Below, in pieces: positions 43,578 to 45,372 of a stretch of DNA of 45,372 bases; within the stretch, counting starts at the first letter, position 1, and every line of letters starts with the position of its first letter. The translations under genes were made by a program, and so were the position numbers. A model generated the notes under the pieces. The model had not been told where the DNA came from. It did no database searches and saw only the letters and a list, made by a program, of their open reading frames with translations. The DNA is from an uncultured Clostridia bacterium (GTDB lineage Bacteria; Bacillota; Clostridia; Oscillospirales; Ruminococcaceae). The stretch is taken from contig CANRAO010000014.1 of assembly GCA_947628615.1 (NCBI GenBank), positions 1 through 45,372 on the forward strand. The letters are read 5' to 3'.

Positions 43578-44474
43578 TTAGTCTTTAATTCCTGAATTAG
43601 CCATTGTTTCCATTACATTACCTTGAGCTATCATGAATACGACCAGCGGAGGAATTAAAAGTAATACTGCTGTCGCAAACGTTACGCCCTGACGGGCAAT
43701 ACCCGCAGCTGTTATCTGCTGCAAAATTGTCGGAAGCGTTTTAAGTTCCTCTGAATAAATCAGAGATCCGCCTTGAATCTGCCATGCTGCCTGGAATGCA
43801 AAGATGATAAGCGTCATCAATGCAGGCTTTGAGTTTGGAATAACTATTCCCCAGCAGATTCTGAAAAGTCCTGCGCCGTCAACCTTAGCAGCTTCAATCA
43901 TTGAATCGTGAATTGTAGAAATGCTCTGCCTCATCAAGAACAAGTTCATAGGAGTTGCGATACTCGGAAGTATAAGTGCCCAATATGTATCGATCATACC
44001 GAGTTTTGCCATTACTAAGAACTGCATGATCCACAATGCCTGCGATGTAAACAAAAGAGCTGTTACAATGATCTTGTTGATCACATTGCTTCCCGGAAAT
44101 CTGCATTTTGCAAGTACGAATGCTGCCATACAAGATACAAACAGATTGGCAACCGTTACAACGATCGTAACAAATACGCTGTTGAAAATGTATCTGGAAA
44201 GCGGGACCCATAAACTTGCAGCTATTTTAAACATATCCGAATAGTTAGTTAAAGTTGGATCTAAAACGTAAAGCTTAGGCGGGAATACGAATAGCTCATG
44301 CACCGGTTTGAAGGATTGAATAAGTGCATAGTAAATAGGGAAAATCATAAATATTCCGAGCAAGCACAGAAACAGGAAAATCACTATATCTCCGCCAAGA
44401 GAACCGTTTACTCTCTTTTTCTTGTCTCTGACCTTCAGCTTTTCAATATCCTTCTTCTTTCTCTTTTTTGACAT
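43578..44474 (-). CDS. Carbohydrate ABC transporter permease, MalG type (first pair)
   Basis: 298 aa. Lys/Arg-rich N-terminal tail (about 1-22) and six TM segments. EAA loop SMIEAAKVDGAGLFRICWGIVIPNSKP. It differs clearly from the second MalG-type permease (36829-37875) in sequence and length, so the two are not a recent duplication. Pairs with the MalF-type permease upstream (16-bp gap). Confidence 0.93.
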   Translation of the reverse strand: MSKKRKKKDIEKLKVRDKKKRVNGSLGGDIVIFLFLCLLGIFMIFPIYYALIQSFKPVHELFVFPPKLYVLDPTLTNYSDMFKIAASLWVPLSRYIFNSVFVTIVVTVANLFVSCMAAFVLAKCRFPGSNVINKIIVTALLFTSQALWIMQFLVMAKLGMIDTYWALILPSIATPMNLFLMRQSISTIHDSMIEAAKVDGAGLFRICWGIVIPNSKPALMTLIIFAFQAAWQIQGGSLIYSEELKTLPTILQQITAAGIARQGVTFATAVLLLIPPLVVFMIAQGNVMETMANSGIKD

Positions 44475-44490
44475 ATCGTATTCACCTCCC

Positions 44491-45372
44491 CTAATCTAAG
44501 TATTTGGCAAGCAGCCAGTTAATAAACTTATTTACCAACAGCATCGCGGCGAATAATACGAAACATATTGCCGAAGCATATCCCATTTCGTAACGTATTG
44601 TTCCGTAGTCGGTAGCGTGGTTCATTATTGTGTGTACCTTGTAGTCTGTAGAAGGCAAACCGATAAGCGATTGTCCTACAACTCCGACTGTGAATGCCGC
44701 TGAAATCTGGAGTACAGCTGCGAATAACAGCTGCGGTCCCATTGAAGGAATAGTGATGGTGAAAAGCTCCTGCCATCTGTTTTTGATTCCTTCGATTGCT
44801 CCTGCTTCGTACATCGACTTGTCAATGTTCTGGAAACCTGCACGGAGTGCCAAGAATCCTGCACCCATTGAAATCCATAACTGAACCACAATAACAACTC
44901 CGAACATATAGGCTGTATCTGTCAGCCACTGAACAGGTGCGTTTATAAAGCCTAAGTCTAGTAATACCGAGTTGAAATATCCGTATGTATCTCCCGAGAA
45001 CAGCAACTGCCATATTACATAAACAGAAGGCGTCATTGAAGGAGCGTAGAATACGAATGTAAAAATTGTTTTCAAAGCAGGGTGCATTTCATTTATGAGC
45101 CAAGCTAGGAAAAAGCTTAGAACATAACTGAACGGACCTGTAAAAATTGCAAATACCAATGTGTTTTTAACCGCTGTTAAGAATATGTCGTCATTCAAAA
45201 ACAGGGTATAAAAGTTTGATAAACCGATAAACTTTGGAAATTGCACCATATTAAAGTTTGTAAATCCCATAGGTAGCGACATTATAACAGGGATTATCAT
45301 AAATATTGTAAACAATATCATAAAAGGAGCAAGCATTCCATAGCAACCGATATTTACTCTCATCTGATGCAG
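44491..45372 (-). CDS. Carbohydrate ABC transporter permease, MalF type (first pair), probably 5'-truncated by the window
   Basis: At least 290 aa visible from an in-frame ATG at 45363. First TM GMLAPFMILFTIFMIIPVIMSLPMGFTNFN, EAA loop YEAGAIEGIKNRWQELFTITIPSMGP, six TM in all. The reading frame stays open to the window edge (codons for L-H-Q before the ATG), and no Shine-Dalgarno sequence can be judged, so the true start may lie outside. First visible gene of the seven-gene operon; a solute-binding protein gene may lie further upstream. Confidence 0.9.
   Translation of the reverse strand: MHQMRVNIGCYGMLAPFMILFTIFMIIPVIMSLPMGFTNFNMVQFPKFIGLSNFYTLFLNDDIFLTAVKNTLVFAIFTGPFSYVLSFFLAWLINEMHPALKTIFTFVFYAPSMTPSVYVIWQLLFSGDTYGYFNSVLLDLGFINAPVQWLTDTAYMFGVVIVVQLWISMGAGFLALRAGFQNIDKSMYEAGAIEGIKNRWQELFTITIPSMGPQLLFAAVLQISAAFTVGVVGQSLIGLPSTDYKVHTIMNHATDYGTIRYEMGYASAICFVLFAAMLLVNKFINWLLAKYLD

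Noticed and set aside
36829-45372. Tandem duplication of a permease pair
   Set aside because: The two MalF/MalG pairs differ strongly in sequence, length and tails and are separated by three unrelated genes, so a recent duplication is not supported.

Overview
The window looks like chromosomal DNA of a low-to-moderate GC gut-type Firmicute, most likely a Ruminococcaceae/Oscillospiraceae member. This is an inference from the T-box and L10 leaders, the Clostridia-style long LeuA, Gram-positive Shine-Dalgarno sequences with canonical -35/-10 promoters, and the family content (PepV, OppABCDF, DUF5662, GH26-CBM35, GH95, a DUF5696 cluster). No 16S or other taxonomic marker is present, so the genus is not fixed. 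No phage, transposase, CRISPR array or plasmid gene was seen.

Left part (1-16 kb): a truncated tRNA-Pro; leuA behind a leucine T-box riboswitch; a secreted VanY-type D,D-carboxypeptidase; a DUF5662 protein; rplJ-rplL behind an L10 autoregulatory leader, not joined to rpoB; a sulfotransferase-fold gene; pyrG; and a leftward operon of a small membrane protein, a D-2-hydroxyacid dehydrogenase, proB and proA. A 112-bp tandem intergenic repeat (12406-12656) precedes a rightward Wzx/MATE-like flippase and a PC4/YdbC-like ssDNA-binding protein, followed by a leftward ROK-family regulator.

Middle (16-32 kb): a leftward peptide-use block, oppA-oppB-oppC-oppD-oppF, then an M24 Xaa-Pro peptidase, PepV dipeptidase and prephenate dehydrogenase (tyrA). 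Peptides would be imported, then cut to amino acids. A long hairpin between oppA and oppB probably sets their ratio. Next come a membrane zinc-ribbon protein and a rightward MarR-ABC-ABC operon. That operon has two identical palindromic operators and encodes a heterodimeric exporter with one degenerate and one canonical nucleotide site.

Right part (32-45 kb), all leftward: a flavin reductase-like protein, a lipoprotein GH26 (putative beta-mannanase, with an Asp where the acid/base Glu is expected) carrying a CBM35-like domain, and a cytoplasmic GH95 (putative alpha-fucosidase) with its own promoter. Beyond a strong terminator lies a tightly packed seven-gene operon that runs off the window: two pairs of sugar ABC permeases enclosing a membrane-anchored NHL/TPR protein, a YIP1-family membrane protein and a large exported DUF5696 protein. 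No ATPase or solute-binding protein is encoded in the visible part. This operon is the best candidate for an under-described system: probably a glycan uptake apparatus in which the three middle proteins form an unexplored surface or membrane module.
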